A stretch of 64,000 nucleotides of DNA from Pelodera strongyloides. Lineage: Eukaryota > Nematoda > Chromadorea > Rhabditida > Rhabditidae. The stretch spans positions 62,001 to 126,000 of the forward strand of contig JAANDG010000367.1 of NCBI GenBank assembly GCA_036852015.1, read 5' to 3'. This document shows, piece by piece, positions 1 to 11,278 of this stretch (position 1 is its first letter; each line of letters opens with the position of its first letter). Position numbers and translations under genes: made by a program. The notes below the pieces were generated by a model that was not told where the DNA came from, made no database searches, and saw nothing but the letters and a program-made list of their open reading frames with translations.

Positions 1-156
1 GACATAAGGCAAAACACATAAAGACAAACTACAAACATGATAAAACTAAGGCGCGAAACATAAGAACATAAACATATAACCTACATGACAAACTAACTCA
101 AGATGACAACAAAACGAGACACAACATAAAAAACATACAACTCTCGATTGAAAACT

Positions 157-486
157 CTAATTAAAGAATGTTGGTTGTGGATTTAAATACAATTCCTTAT
201 AATCTTCTATTACTTGTATTATTTGCTCTAAGTTTTGACATGAATTGACTCCTGGGGGGAGCTTATTGACATAATCGAATATTCTAGCAAAGAACCAATG
301 CTTGTCACGAAATTTCATTCGCGTTTTACGAATGACAAATCTGTGCGGTCTACAAGGCATACGGGAGACTTGCGACTTCAATGTTAAAAATTTCGAGTAA
401 TTGAAGGCGAACTGATGTGTTACAATTTTAAAGAATGTAATGAGATCAGTGCGCCTCCTTCTAACAAAAAGAGGGTCCAATTTCAT
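157..486 (-). pseudogene. 3' fragment of a non-LTR retrotransposon reverse transcriptase
   Basis: An open frame of 109 codons on the minus strand ends in a stop at 157. The conceptual product has the layout seen at the extreme C-terminus of many LINE reverse transcriptases: a basic RRRRTDLITFFKI segment that resembles the usual 'RRLRGDLIEVYKI' motif, then, about 60 residues later, an aromatic/basic stretch ending in FARIFDYVNKLPPGV, resembling the 'FFSNRVINPWNKLP' motif, and a final acidic-amphipathic tail. No catalytic reverse transcriptase domain can be seen upstream (towards 800), so this is a truncated remnant. The A/C-rich sequence from 1 to 156 would be its 3' flank. The family assignment rests on motif resemblance only. 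It is inference, moderately sure. Confidence 0.5.
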
Positions 487-804
487 AACTGAAAGCCTGC
501 AACGATACGAACCACCAATGTTATTACGAGAGCGTATAATTTTGGAAAATTGTCGTTGCGGTCTTTCTAATTGTTAATAAAAGATTATCTGTTTTGCTTA
601 GCGGCCGAAACATGTCCCGATGATTGATTTGACTCAAATAGGTAATGTGTAAATTTGTAATAGTATCCTGAGGTGGTCTCAGACTCAGACACTCCGCAGG
701 TGGTTCGAGTATGATTTTCCGCGCCATATAGTGTCTAGCCTTCGGATGCGCTTATCTCACCTTGGCCAAATCGGCGGTGTGTCCATGTTCATATTTATTT
801 GCAG
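487..804. other. No gene recognised
   Basis: This 318-bp stretch lies between the LINE remnant and the first supported exon on the plus strand. A short minus-strand frame is present at 524-727 but shows no recognisable domain. The last bases (about 791-804) form a T-rich splice acceptor for the exon that begins at 805. Confidence 0.5.
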
Positions 805-2725
805 CCGATGAGACCAGCGGAGCCGCAATATCAGCATGTGAGCCATGTGAGCCCGAAAAAGGAAATCCCCGTGCAAGTCAAAGAGGAACCTGTTGTGAAA
901 CAGGAAGTTGTGGATGCTGGTCCGGATGCTAATGGCAAAAAGGTGCCTCCGCTACGAATAGGTGGCCTGAGATTGAAGGTATGTGCGCACCGTTTGGACG
1001 TTTGTAGTAGCCTGAAACTTTCCTTAGCTGAATTTTACTTCTGTCAGATCGCAAACTAATAGGGCGATTCAGGCCTTCTGAGAAGTCATGTTTGTGCTTG
1101 CAAAAAGTTTATGTAGGGTAGGGACGTCATTGGTTATTCTTTATAGATAAACCTTCCCCAGCCGCCACCGCCAGTGCCGGTGGCTCCAGATTCTGATACG
1201 AAGGAGAATAGCGAGGAGTCGAAACACAAGAAGCATAAGAAGAAGAAAAAGAAGAAGAGGAAAAGAGAGGAAGCGGAAGGAAAGGAAAAGGATACCGGGA
1301 AGGAAAAGAAAAAGAAGAAGAAACATAAGGAGGACGTGGTGGGCGATTGAGCTTATATTTTAATTTGTCTTACGGTTCAACTTACCTAGATATGTGCTCC
1401 CGTATATTGTGATATTGATGTTTTTTGTACATATTATTTTCTGGTGCTCAGTTCTGACTCTATGCTGGTTGTTTCTTGCTGGTAAGCATCTTGTGATGCG
1501 ATTTTTGCCCTTCATACAATTTAATTATTTATGATGATCGCGTGCGCGTGTTCTTAAGGTAACTTTGTTTTCAGGGCTTGATCGCGAGTGAGGATGAACC
1601 CTGTTGTTCCAAGTCACTCCCCCGCGACTCGGTCACCCCTCCCAACCCTGCCCGTATTATCCTCAAGATCAACGTGGGTTCCCGTGGGCGATCGCCAGGG
1701 CCAGGTTCCGAGAATGGGCTGTCCCCGTCGCCTAGACCTGCGTCTGCCCAGTTGCGCGTTCCGCCACTCCGAATCAAGGCTGGAAGCATGTCGCCGGCCG
1801 TCAGAGTGGTGAGTTTTACTGTTTCTTTTATCACTTTTCACACTGCCAATTTAAATTTTGCACCACTACCATATTGATTGATGATTTTTTTATGTCGCCG
1901 TGTCTTGATTTGGGATGTGATGTTTATTTGTATGCATTTTGAATAGAATTATAAATAGAATTCCTTATGTTTTTTTCACTTCAGAGTCCCGTGCCACCTT
2001 CACACATTCCCCCGCTGAGGATTTCCACCAAGATTCCTAAACCGAAGCACGGAGTTGAAGGGTCTGGGGTTACTGCTCCTCCCGCCAAGATCCCCAGACT
2101 TAAGATCCGTTTGGGAGGCGGGGGAGGGCAGGCGTCACCCGCTGCTCTCAACAACTCAGCGGCGTCTCCGTCTCCCAAGCCATCTCCCCTCGCGGTGGTC
2201 TCCCACACTTGCTCCCCAACTCCCACCCTGGCTGCCATGTCGTCAGTCCTTCCCGTTCACTCGGTTGTTCTTCCTCTCAAACTGCCTCCATTGGTCAAAC
2301 CGGTGGCTCAACCAAGTTCAGTTGGGGAGAACAGCTCTGGGATGGAACCGATCCAGTTTTCTGATTCGGGTATGTATGCGGGTATTCTCACCGTGACACC
2401 GATATGTATACACTTTTTGCGTAGTCGATTTCTCAGTTGATCGTGCAGACAGCTTGACGTGAGCCCATGGCGGCAGTAGGTAGTTCAGTGTGCAGTTGAG
2501 AATTGAACGTAAACTGATATGTGAGTTGGTGTTGTGACAGTGACACCATTTGATTGGTTTAAACTGCTTGGCTGCTGACCTGCTGATTTATATATGTATG
2601 TCATTTTTGTAGATGAGGACGGTGAAGATGAACGGTTACGCGCAGCGGCTGACGAGGCTCTTGCTCGATGCGGCCTGTCGGTCCGATCACCAAAGAGGAA
2701 TGCAGCTGAGTGGACCCTAAAGTGA
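805..2725 (+). CDS. 3' part of an unrecognised basic, proline-rich nuclear-type protein (exons with PPLRI motifs)
   Basis: Supported exons are 805-978, 1147-1335 (or to a stop at 1350), 1575-1808, 1985-2369 and 2613-2725. Junction phases agree throughout. The first exon opens at a splice acceptor, so the true start probably lies upstream. The product is low in complexity and repeats a short motif: VPPLRI (exon 1), VPPLRI (exon 3), IPPLRI and IPRLKI (exon 4). It also has KEEP/VKQE stretches of the kind seen around sumoylation sites. Exon 2 encodes an extreme lysine-rich tract (KKHKKKKKKKRKR) that would act as a nuclear localisation or nucleic-acid-binding tail. The last exon ends in an acidic DEDGEDE stretch and a short helix. 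Exon 2 can end in its own stop at 1348-1350 or splice on from GAC|gtggtg at 1335, so two C-termini are possible. I do not recognise the family. A chromatin or transcription role is only a guess from composition. Confidence 0.6.
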
Positions 2726-5306
2726 ATTTCGGACGATGTTTTTCTTCGGCCGAGGACGGTTAGGCGTTTGTCGCCCCAGAATTTTATTGAAAAATCTCTA
2801 AGATTCTAAGACTGGTCTTGGATCCTTGGATGGCAACGTCCTGATGTAATAGTCTCACATCTGCACCCTTTGTTATAGTGCCATCAAAGGAGGAAAAACC
2901 TTTCAACATGTACGGAAATTCGCAACATATGACCTATCCTATATATATATACCCTATAAAGGACGTTCCTCTTTTATTACGATGCTTATAGCGTGTGTGT
3001 AGGTGTAGTGTAGGTCTGTGGCACAATGGCACTGAAGAATTATGTTCCGCTTTCGCTTCCACGGCTCCAAGGAACCATTGAGTCTATATGCGTAGGCTAG
3101 GGAGATATAACATTGGAATCTTTTGGACCCGGCGTTAGATAGTATATTGGGCGACATTTGAACTATTTTCCCCGATCAAAATTGCGCAGCTGGAATAATT
3201 TGCTCGGGTACCTGGCATTTTCAATTAGTGTTTTTGTTTCGTTTGGTATTGGTATTGGCGGCCCAAAATTTACTTTGAGCATAGGTGACGTTATCTGATT
3301 TATTCCGAGTTCTTTTATTGTTGATATATGACGTCATGTATGCTTTCAAAAAGTTTGTGATATTAATAATGACTTTGTGTATCGTATCCTTCTTTCTCGT
3401 TCATAATTTGCTATGCTACGTACTCTCACTCACTCACTCACTCTCCTCCCATATGCATTTGATTTAGCTTTTGTGCTTCCTGGTGATTTGCTTAGATGTT
3501 GCTCAGGACTCTACCAGAATTGTTGCTTCACATTTTCTTCGAATATTATACCAATCTCTTTCTTTCGTTCTCCTTAATCACTTATAGTTCCAAAAATTCA
3601 TAGTGCTATATCTAGTCGTTATCATAGTGTATTCCAATTGTTTGTCTGTTTCTGTTTGCTTATTTGTGATCTAATACTCTCTCACGTTTGCCCAAAGCTT
3701 GCTTGAGTCTATGATAACGTAGCGGATTACTACTTTGTTAAGATAATAGTAGATTACATTGTTAAGTCCGGGTCCGGTAATTGGATTATTTAGCTGAACA
3801 CTGAACTAACTAACTGACCCATCTTTCATTTTCCGTAGTCCTTAATAATGATTAATGATTGCTCAATAAGAAGAAACTCTGAGACTAACTATTTGTTTTT
3901 GTTAGTCAATAATTTGGTGTGCATATGTTTGGCTGGTCCATCCTCGGATGTGGCACCTCATTATTATCTGTAATTATACATTCTGGCATGTTAGGTAAGG
4001 GCGATCTGATCTGTTGAATTCCAAAGTATGATTAGTTTAGTATTATAGACTGTCGCAATTTAGACTGTGTGCTTTCTTCCGGTGCGTTTCGTGGTCAAAA
4101 TAACTTATAGTTTGTTGATAGCAGAACTGTCCGCCCGTATCTAAGTGATATTTATCAGCCTACAACTCTAACTATATTGATGACTGTGCTCTTATACGAT
4201 CTCTACTCTCTACTAAGTGTCCAGTAAATTTCTATTTCTTAGTATTTTATCGTGTCTTATTATCGTTCCTGCTTACTTGTATTTTCTGGTCCATTGTGTA
4301 TAAATGTGTGATTCTTATCCTATGTTTGTGCGTGTGGATTGTCAACGACCAACTACTCTTGACTTGACATCTAGCTTGGCTTAATTTAAAAGCGAGATAG
4401 CGGCTGGTTTATTGAAACTCATCTGAAGTACTTGCATTCCCCAAGTATTTATGCAAAGCTGGGCCGATTTTTTTTGTTAATAATGCATGGTAAAGTGTCA
4501 TTTGACATACGTTTCAAGAACCGGCCGTTGTTTGGTTTATTGTAAAATGTGTTTGCAAAATGGAGCATACTGTGAAAAAAAGTATAGAAATTCACATACT
4601 AGCTGAGATTATTTAAATAGAAGAATCTTCCTAAATTATCTTGTCCAGAAGCTAAGTCGTGCTTAGGAGATTTCTTGATATAGTATGTTTGGATTAATAA
4701 TTTATTTACGCTTTTTCGTACATTGTGAGGCTAGGGTGCTAGTCTAATGCTCCGCTAATTCACCTCAATTGTATAATATATATTCTCGAGATTTATGTCT
4801 TCCTTTTTTTGTGTGTATTTTATTACTCCTATGATGTTCTCTGTTTTGTAACGATTATCTTCATTTTACTGCCCAGGTAATGTGTGTACATAGATGACAG
4901 AATAATGAACTATTTTTTTATTGCGATTCGTTTTTCTTCCCATATTTCTTCCCGATTCCGTCTTTTCCCATTTCACAATTTTGTCGCCAGCCGTCTGTGT
5001 CGGGTACTGCGAATGATGTTTGTGGTACAGGGGGAGAGAGAATGTTTTGCTGTATGCGGTTATGTTATGTTCGAAAAGTTGACACGCAATCCACACAAAG
5101 GTTAGGCAAGCGCACTCTGTCGCATTAGCCGCGCACGATTTTTTGTAAATCCCACCTCGTTTCTACATGCAAAGTGCGCCGCGATACCGCCACATTTCCG
5201 TCACGCACCGTGGGCTCGCATGAAAAAATGTGTAGCCGAAAAAAAATGGAGTGAAGACATGAAGGATTTATTTGTGGAATTAATTGGGAGTTTGAAAAAG
5301 CTCAAT
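2726..5306. other. Intergenic region, no gene recognised
   Basis: About 2.6 kb of AT-rich sequence between the end of the PPLRI-motif gene and the stop codon of the minus-strand collagen. Only short, composition-driven open frames occur and none joins its neighbours through plausible splice sites. It holds a (TA)n run near 2940-2950 and a CTCACTCACTCACTC microsatellite near 3426-3443. It would carry the 3' UTRs of both flanking genes. Confidence 0.55.
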
Positions 5307-6419
5307 TTAAACGTTGAAGCGTCTTCTGCCGGCATAAGATCCTGCTCCTCCTCCTGCTCCTCCGCCTCCTGCTCCTCCTCCTCCAGAAGCACCACCTCCG
5401 AAACCACCAGAGCCTCCCCCGCCACCATAAGGTCCAGATCCTCCTCCTCCGGAAGCACCACCTCCGAATCCACCAGCGCCTCCACCGCCACCCGCGTTGT
5501 ATCCTCCCTGGGAAGAGCTAGCTCCGCTGACGCCAAGAGAAGCAGTACGTGGTGGGCAGGGACAGTAGGCACCATCAGATCCGGGCTGACCATCAGATCC
5601 AGGTTGTCCAGGTCCTCCAGGTTGTCCCGGCTGTCCAGGATTACCAGCAGGTCCAGCTGGTCCGGGGGGACCGGGAGCTCCGGCTCCTGCTGGGCCTCCA
5701 TCTTGCCCAGGACCTCCAGGGGGTCCGGGTGGACCGGGTGGTCCGTCGGGGCCAGGTGTTCCAGAGCTTCTTGTCCCGGGAGCACCAGGCTGTCCGTCAG
5801 ATCCAGGGTTTCCAGGAGCACCGGGTTGTCCGTCGGGTCCAGGTGGTCCCGGTGGTCCAGCAGGTCCTGGTCCTCCTCCAGATGCATCCATTCCTGGGTT
5901 TCCAGCTTGTCCAGCAGGTCCAGGGGGTCCATCTGGTCCAGGAGGTCCTGGGGGTCCAGCAGGGCAAGTGATGCAACCTCCTCCTTGGGATTCGGTGTGA
6001 GCTGCCTGTCCAGCACCTCCAGGTTGCCCAGCTTGTCCTGGTTCTCCAGGAGATCCGTCCTCTCCGGGTGCTCCAGGTGGACCGGGTGGTCCCGGCGGGC
6101 AGGTGGGAGGTCGGCAGCTGGCGCAAGAGGCTCCTCCTCCACTGGAGACAGATCCTCCCGACACTCCGGCAGACGGTCCTTGTTGGTATCCACCACCTCC
6201 TCCTCTCTTCCATCTGCTCACCATTTGCTGTCTGTTGGAGTGCATTATCTTGGCCCAAGCATCGTCGGCGGTCTCCTTGAACTCGAGAAGTTCGGCCTCC
6301 ACCTCAATCCGCCATGTTCCAATGTCGTCGACGAGGGAAAGCATCAACACCACAGTGCCGGCCACAGCCAGAGTGGCCGCTCCCAGAGACGCCGTCAACA
6401 GGAACTCGCGGGTGCCCAT
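5307..6419 (-). CDS. Nematode cuticle collagen
   Basis: A single-exon frame of 370 residues from ATG at 6417-6419 to TAA at 5307. Residues 1-60 form the nematode cuticle collagen N-terminal domain with a membrane-spanning signal-anchor at about 7-30. RWKR at 69-72 matches the R-x-[KR]-R site at which subtilisin-like proteases release cuticle procollagens. It is followed by a Gly/Ser linker, a short first Gly-X-Y block, then a long interrupted Gly-X-Y region bounded by cysteine pairs (CASC, CITC, YCPC) that are expected to cross-link trimers. The C-terminus is a long Gly/Ala/Ser tail with repeated [12 protein letters not shown] and a basic GRRRF end. The ATG was chosen because a TTGCAG acceptor lies just upstream on the minus strand (about 6424), as expected for trans-splicing, although the frame stays open further upstream. 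It would be secreted by the hypodermis into the cuticle. The middle of the protein is nearly identical to that of the divergent neighbour at 7568-8578. Confidence 0.93.
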   Translation of the reverse strand: MGTREFLLTASLGAATLAVAGTVVLMLSLVDDIGTWRIEVEAELLEFKETADDAWAKIMHSNRQQMVSRWKRGGGGGYQQGPSAGVSGGSVSSGGGASCASCRPPTCPPGPPGPPGAPGEDGSPGEPGQAGQPGGAGQAAHTESQGGGCITCPAGPPGPPGPDGPPGPAGQAGNPGMDASGGGPGPAGPPGPPGPDGQPGAPGNPGSDGQPGAPGTRSSGTPGPDGPPGPPGPPGGPGQDGGPAGAGAPGPPGPAGPAGNPGQPGQPGGPGQPGSDGQPGSDGAYCPCPPRTASLGVSGASSSQGGYNAGGGGGAGGFGGGASGGGGSGPYGGGGGSGGFGGGASGGGGAGGGGAGGGAGSYAGRRRFNV

Positions 6420-7567
6420 AGTCCTGCAAGGAGAAGCATTAATAATTAACCAACCCCGCCGATGATTGAAGGCGAAGGTATGATGCATACATGATGAAGA
6501 AGAACTTAAGAGAATTAGTGGGTTATTTTTTATTAGAGTGTTCAAAAAGCGAAAGCCATTATGGAACCAGAACATGAACTACAGAGCGAATCAAAACTGG
6601 TATGTGTTAAAGAAATGTAGTTTTCGGTAAATGTGTGTTAAAATACTCCGAAAAGGGTATATTTGAAACAATTATCGAGGCAACGTTATTGCTTTTAGTT
6701 TCATAGTGTTCCTTTGACTTTTTATACCAATCGTATTTGGTCGTCATGGAAAGTGAGGGTTAAGGGAACGCGAAACTAGTTTTTCTTTGTCAAAACAATT
6801 GTCAGCCTGTCAGCGGTTCTTGGCGACAGCAGGTGAAACCATCTTTTGGTGATTAAAACACATTAGCTTCGCCTTACTTGAACTCTTGATAAAACCAACC
6901 ACTAACAATGATAAAAATGTGTATTCTTTAATTAAAATCAGAAGTTGACTGAAATCCGTTACAAAAAGTAAGTTTACAGAGACTTTTTTCACCTTTGGTT
7001 CCTGCTCTCTCTCTCAGTCTCTCTCTCTATGTGCGGTCTCCCTGCGTATCTCTCACAAAGTTTCTCTCTTTCTGCGCTCTATCTGTCTCCGTTTATACGT
7101 CTTTATCTCTCTCAGAATCACTTATTCTCAATGAAAACGAAGAGGTATGACTGATTTGCCGTAGAGCTGCAATTACTGTCAAACAAACTGGTCTCTTTTT
7201 ACGAGTTTGTCAACCATGTCTAATCTGACAATAACACGTTCGCTTTCGGCAACAATGCCGTCGGGTATATAAGAGCTCTAGAAAGCAGTTACTAGACAGC
7301 CATGACTGCATGGCTTTAATTCACTTCTAGATCTCTTCTTTCTATGTATGATTGATATTTATGGGACATTATCTACATTTTTACTTTGCACATCACTCAT
7401 TGTCAGCTATAAAGATCCTCAAAGGGGGTTCCTTTGGAACCCCTACTGGTCGCAATTAGATAATTCCTATATTGACTTACTTGTCTCCTCTTTTACTCCG
7501 ACAAACAGCGTATTTAAAAATTTAAATATTCTATTTGGCGAATAATTTAAGGTAATATGCTTGCAGG
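6420..7567. promoter_or_regulatory. Shared upstream region of two divergent collagens
   Basis: This 1.15-kb spacer separates the start codons of two head-to-head collagen genes, so it should contain both promoters. On the plus strand a canonical TATATAAG lies at 7266-7273. The likely leader downstream of it holds a short upstream frame (ATG ACT GCA TGG CTT TAA near 7301). A GCTTGCAG acceptor immediately before the plus-strand ATG suggests trans-splicing or a 5' UTR intron. A CT-rich microsatellite-like tract occupies about 7000-7110. No clear TATA box was found on the minus strand close to the other gene. Confidence 0.55.
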
Positions 7568-8578
7568 ATGGGTAGTCGGGACTTTCTGCTCACTTCTGTA
7601 TTCGGGCTCGCGTCCCTCATCGTGATCGGCACAGTGGTGTTTATGGTGTCGATCGTTGACGACATTGGTAGCTGGAGGGACAGAGTGGAGTACGATCTCG
7701 TGCAGTTCAAGGAGACCGCCGACGATGCTTGGGCCAAGATGATGCACTCCAATAGAGAACAAATGGTCAACAGATGGAAGAGAGGCGGAGGTGGTGGATA
7801 CCAACAAGGACCTTCTGCCGGAGTGTCGGGAGGATCCGTCTCCAGCGGAGGAGGAGACTGTGCTTCTTGCCAGGCTAACGCTGCCAAATGCCCCGCTGGA
7901 CCTCCGGGACCCCCTGGCCAACCAGGACAGGACGGAGAGCCAGGACAGCCTGGAGAAGCTGGACAACCTGGAGGTGCGGGACAGGCAGCTCACACCGAAT
8001 CACAGGGAGGAGGTTGCATCACTTGCCCTGCTGGACCGCCAGGACCTCCTGGACCCGATGGACCCCCTGGATCTGCGGGACAAGCTGGAAACCCCGGAAT
8101 GGATGCATCAGGAGGAGGACCAGGACCTGCTGGACCACCCGGACCACCTGGACCCGACGGACAACCCGGTGCTCCTGGAAACCCTGGATCTGACGGACAG
8201 CCTGGTGCTCCCGGTACAAGAAGCTCTGGCACACCTGGTCCCGACGGACCACCCGGTCCACCCGGACCCCCTGGAGGCCCTGGACAAGATGGAGGCCCTG
8301 CAGGAGCCGGAGCTCCCGGTCCCCCCGGGCCAGCTGGACCTGCTGGTAATCCTGGTCAACCTGGACAACCCGGAGGACCCGGTCAACCTGGCTCCGATGG
8401 ACAACCTGGATCTGATGGTGCCTACTGTCCCTGCCCACCGCGTACTGCTTCTCTTGGCGTCAGCGGAGGTAGCTCTTCTCAGGGAGGATACAACGCGGGT
8501 GGCGGTGGAGGCTCTGCTGCTTCCGAAGGAGGAGGAGGAGCTGGATCCTATGGCGGCAGAAGACGCTTCAATTCATAG
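7568..8578 (+). CDS. Nematode cuticle collagen (paralogue of the divergent neighbour)
   Basis: A single-exon frame of 336 residues beginning at ATG 7568, one base after a GCTTGCAG acceptor. The architecture repeats that of the minus-strand neighbour residue for residue at the start: cuticle collagen N-domain with a signal-anchor at about 7-30, [11 protein letters not shown] at about 47-57, and the RWKR processing site at 69-72. The Cys-flanked Gly-X-Y blocks follow (CASC, KCP, CITC, YCPC). From CITC onward the two proteins are almost identical, whereas the first short Gly-X-Y block and the Gly-rich tail differ. The tail here is shorter and lacks the extra [12 protein letters not shown] units. 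An AATAAA signal lies at 8612-8617. TATA box and leader are described with the spacer. The pair most likely arose by inverted duplication. It is a structural cuticle component; no specific C. elegans orthologue can be assigned from sequence alone. Confidence 0.93.
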   Translation: MGSRDFLLTSVFGLASLIVIGTVVFMVSIVDDIGSWRDRVEYDLVQFKETADDAWAKMMHSNREQMVNRWKRGGGGGYQQGPSAGVSGGSVSSGGGDCASCQANAAKCPAGPPGPPGQPGQDGEPGQPGEAGQPGGAGQAAHTESQGGGCITCPAGPPGPPGPDGPPGSAGQAGNPGMDASGGGPGPAGPPGPPGPDGQPGAPGNPGSDGQPGAPGTRSSGTPGPDGPPGPPGPPGGPGQDGGPAGAGAPGPPGPAGPAGNPGQPGQPGGPGQPGSDGQPGSDGAYCPCPPRTASLGVSGGSSSQGGYNAGGGGGSAASEGGGGAGSYGGRRRFNS

Positions 8579-9292
8579 ATTCAACTTGTTCCATACCACA
8601 TTTTTTCCTCAAATAAAAGTTTCCCCAACGCTCATTTTTATGAAGCACGTGAATTTCTTCAAAGAACTTTGTTATAATTAACAAATGAATTTTATTTAAA
8701 AAAAATGAGCTGCGTGGACAGAAATATAATAAATAAGAAATGTTGAAAATAAATTCGTCTAAGAATAAGAAGCTGTCGACAGTCGACAGTGTTGCACAAG
8801 GAAAACAGTTCGTGATGTTTTGCACCCGCTGTGAATATACTTGAATTGTACGCAATAGACTATTCACAGTTTAAATCGCACTTTCATACAGATACATTCG
8901 AAACATGTCACTATGATTCTAACAAGGTCTTGGATTTAGATCTGTGCTCTCTTTTATGAACATTGTTGTTGACGTATTGATTTGTAGCTGTTGGAATGAA
9001 CGGGATCCCTGTTTGGTACACCTGCTGTATGAAAGCTTGCATTCACGTTCGTTTGATAGCTTGCAGAATACCTGCAAAAAATTGCGTAAGAAAGGCAACA
9101 ATCCGTGGTTTGTTCTTCCTCAATAAAGAGACTTCACACAGTCATACTCATACATCTAACAAGGATTTTCTTAGGCAGTGATCTTCTCATGATAATCCGC
9201 GGATACTATTGAAAAAAATTATTCGTTATTTCACAAATAAAGAAAACACGGAGAATATCAGTAAATGTGAATCCGTGCATTCCCAGTCTTAC
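8579..9292. other. Intergenic, no gene recognised
   Basis: AT-rich sequence after the plus-strand collagen, including its 3' UTR. Short open frames on both strands lack recognisable domains or consistent splice structure. A small perfect direct repeat of GTCGACA is visible near 8776-8788. Confidence 0.5.
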
Positions 9293-9584
9293 CTTGGTTC
9301 TTTTTAGCATATTCTTCGCGACACCGTAACCATTTAGTCCACACGCTTTGCATGAAATCAGCGTCATGTTGGCTGGAATCATTCGATATTTTATTAGTAT
9401 TATTGTATTACTAAGAATGATAACATCTGTATTGTATGATTTTTAATATCTGACCGGAAGCCATCCCGGAAGGTCGGCGTTCTTGTGGTTTATCTTTGGT
9501 ACCCGGAGCTCCAATTATCAGTCCGAATCCGACTATGGTGAACAGAAGGGCGATTACACAGAGAGCATACGAAGGCATCTCCGT
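9293..9584 (-). CDS. Tentative small single-pass membrane protein
   Basis: On the minus strand a TTGCAG acceptor precedes an ATG at 9576-9578. The frame encodes a strongly hydrophobic segment (SYALCVIALLFTIVGFGLI) then a charged tail (TKDKPQERRPS), which together look like a real single-pass membrane protein. A possible donor lies at 9454 (TCCG|gtcag). A second probable exon runs down to a good donor at 9292 (CCAAG|gtaag) and has a protein-like reading (SVWTKWLRC, EEYAKKN), but its phase does not match the first exon in the simplest splice. The model is therefore incomplete: the first exon could also read through to a stop at 9411, giving 55 residues. I do not recognise the family. Confidence 0.35.
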
Positions 9585-10536
9585 CTGCAACAGATTCGTA
9601 TAATTATGTACTAATACCGACTTCACTTCACTCCCCAATGCTTCATTACCGGAGCAGTACATGTGTTTCCCTTGTAGTTGGCGTTGTAAAAATTGACTGT
9701 TGCTTCGTTTGTAATTTACTTGAAAGCCGATTGGATTATAAACCAAAAGTTGAACGTCACGGTTTTGCGAAATGTGGCAGCTACCAAAGTAGTTTCCTAG
9801 GAGGTTTCGATAAACAATACCCATTTCCGCGTACGATGGATGCTCGATCTAAGCGGGCGTATCAGTGCATCTGGATCAATGTCTTCCGAAGTACCTGCAA
9901 GAAGTTGAGGATCAGATAACTGTATTCATTTGTCAGATCTGTGATCCGACCTCTACAATTATTTTTATATTATTATTAGTATTCTACACATTTGGACGCA
10001 GACTGAGCAATTTACTGTGGAATAAATTACAAATAATGTTACTTTGTAATGTCGAAATTGGCCAAGATAATGGTTAGAATTCTATAACTCTTACTGCTCA
10101 CATTCTTCTGCTCACCTCCAGTTACTCCCCCTTTATGCGCCAACATTTTGTAAAGAAATTATGAAACTGATCGACTGAATTTTGAAAATTAGAATATTCA
10201 ATTTAAAGGTATAGTTATGGATGTACAAAACTTCTCACACAACGTAAAACACGTTCATGCATAGTTGTTAGGTTGTGTATAGTTTTATAAAAAAAGACGT
10301 GATTTCCATAGTGCACGTAGTTTCAAGTACCCCAGAGATCCTTATTTCAATTATTTAGGTCCCGGCAAATTTTATTACCGAGTGTGAACTACTGTCGATG
10401 TCGACGAAAACGTCTAGAAATGAAGGTCGCAGTCTAAAACGCACCCGTGTACGGTCGTATGTGCACCAAACGCACTAAACCACCGTAATACCGGACAATT
10501 AATGGACTATTATTTTGGGAGGCCGCGCGCGGGTTC
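9585..10536. other. Intergenic, no gene recognised
   Basis: AT-rich sequence with only short open frames. A 27-codon frame at about 9836-9919 ends in a Lys/Arg-rich tail but has no supporting structure. The right end runs into the repeat block that begins near 10540. Confidence 0.5.
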
Positions 10537-10676
10537 AAATTTTGACACCGGCGCACAGTGGGTCGGTGGGTGAAAAGCAGAAAGTGGCACGGTGCCAAGC
10601 GCTCCGCTTGCATACAAATGACGAAAAATCGACACTTTTCGCGAAAAATCATTTTGCAACATTTTTTGGTCACAGA

Positions 10677-11278
10677 AAATTAGTTATATTAAAAATACGG
10701 CTAGAGATACCGGTCCAGAAACCACGTAGCCCCCTAGCCACATATATTTGGAGCATTTTCGGTTAATAAACCATATGTTGAAAGTTTGGTTCTTCTGAAT
10801 TTTCGCCGACCAATTTGCATACTTGGGTTAGTCATGAGGTGACCATTACATAAAATTAGTTATATAAAAATACGGCTATTGGGTACCGGTCCAGAAACCA
10901 CGAAGCCCCCTAACCACATAGTTGGAGATTTTCGGTTTTAAAACCGTATGTTGAAAGTTTCTGGTTCTTCTGAATTTTCGCCGACCAATTTACATACTTG
11001 GTTGGTCATGAGGTGACCATGACATAAAATTAGTTATATTAAAAATATGGCTATAGATACCGGTCCAGAAACCACAAAGCCCCCTAGCCACATATATTTG
11101 GAGCATTTTCGGTTAATAAACCATATGTTGAAAGTTTCTGGTTCTTCTGAATTTTCGCCGACCAATTTACATACTTAGGTTGGCCACCGAGTGACCATTA
11201 CTGAAATTAGTTATATTAAAAATACGGCTATTGGTACCGGTCCAGAAACCACGAAGCCCCCTAACCACATATATTTGG
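10677..11278 (+). repeat. Tandem array of a ~176-bp unit (about 3.4 copies)
   Basis: Copies begin at about 10677, 10852, 11026 and 11203, each opening AAATTAGTTATAT and continuing through ACCGGTCCAGAAACCAC, CCCCCTAGCCACATA, GAGCATTTTCGGTTAAT and TTCGCCGACCAATT. Copies differ by scattered substitutions and small indels. Further units lie at 12936-13075 and, inverted, at 15380-15730 and 15860-16020. Satellite-like DNA; no coding potential. Confidence 0.8.

Noticed and set aside
5201..6465. Long open frames antisense to and overlapping the minus-strand collagen
   Set aside because: They come from the Gly-Pro-Pro codon periodicity of the collagen read in other phases (Ser/Arg/Trp-rich or Asp/Leu-rich products). 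The collagen frame has the full family architecture.
7791..8681. Overlapping frames over the plus-strand collagen
   Set aside because: Same periodicity effect; the products are low-complexity LDL/DLL repeats without any domain.
9836..9919. A 27-codon basic peptide
   Set aside because: Too short, with no start context, splice sites or secretion signal to set it apart from chance.
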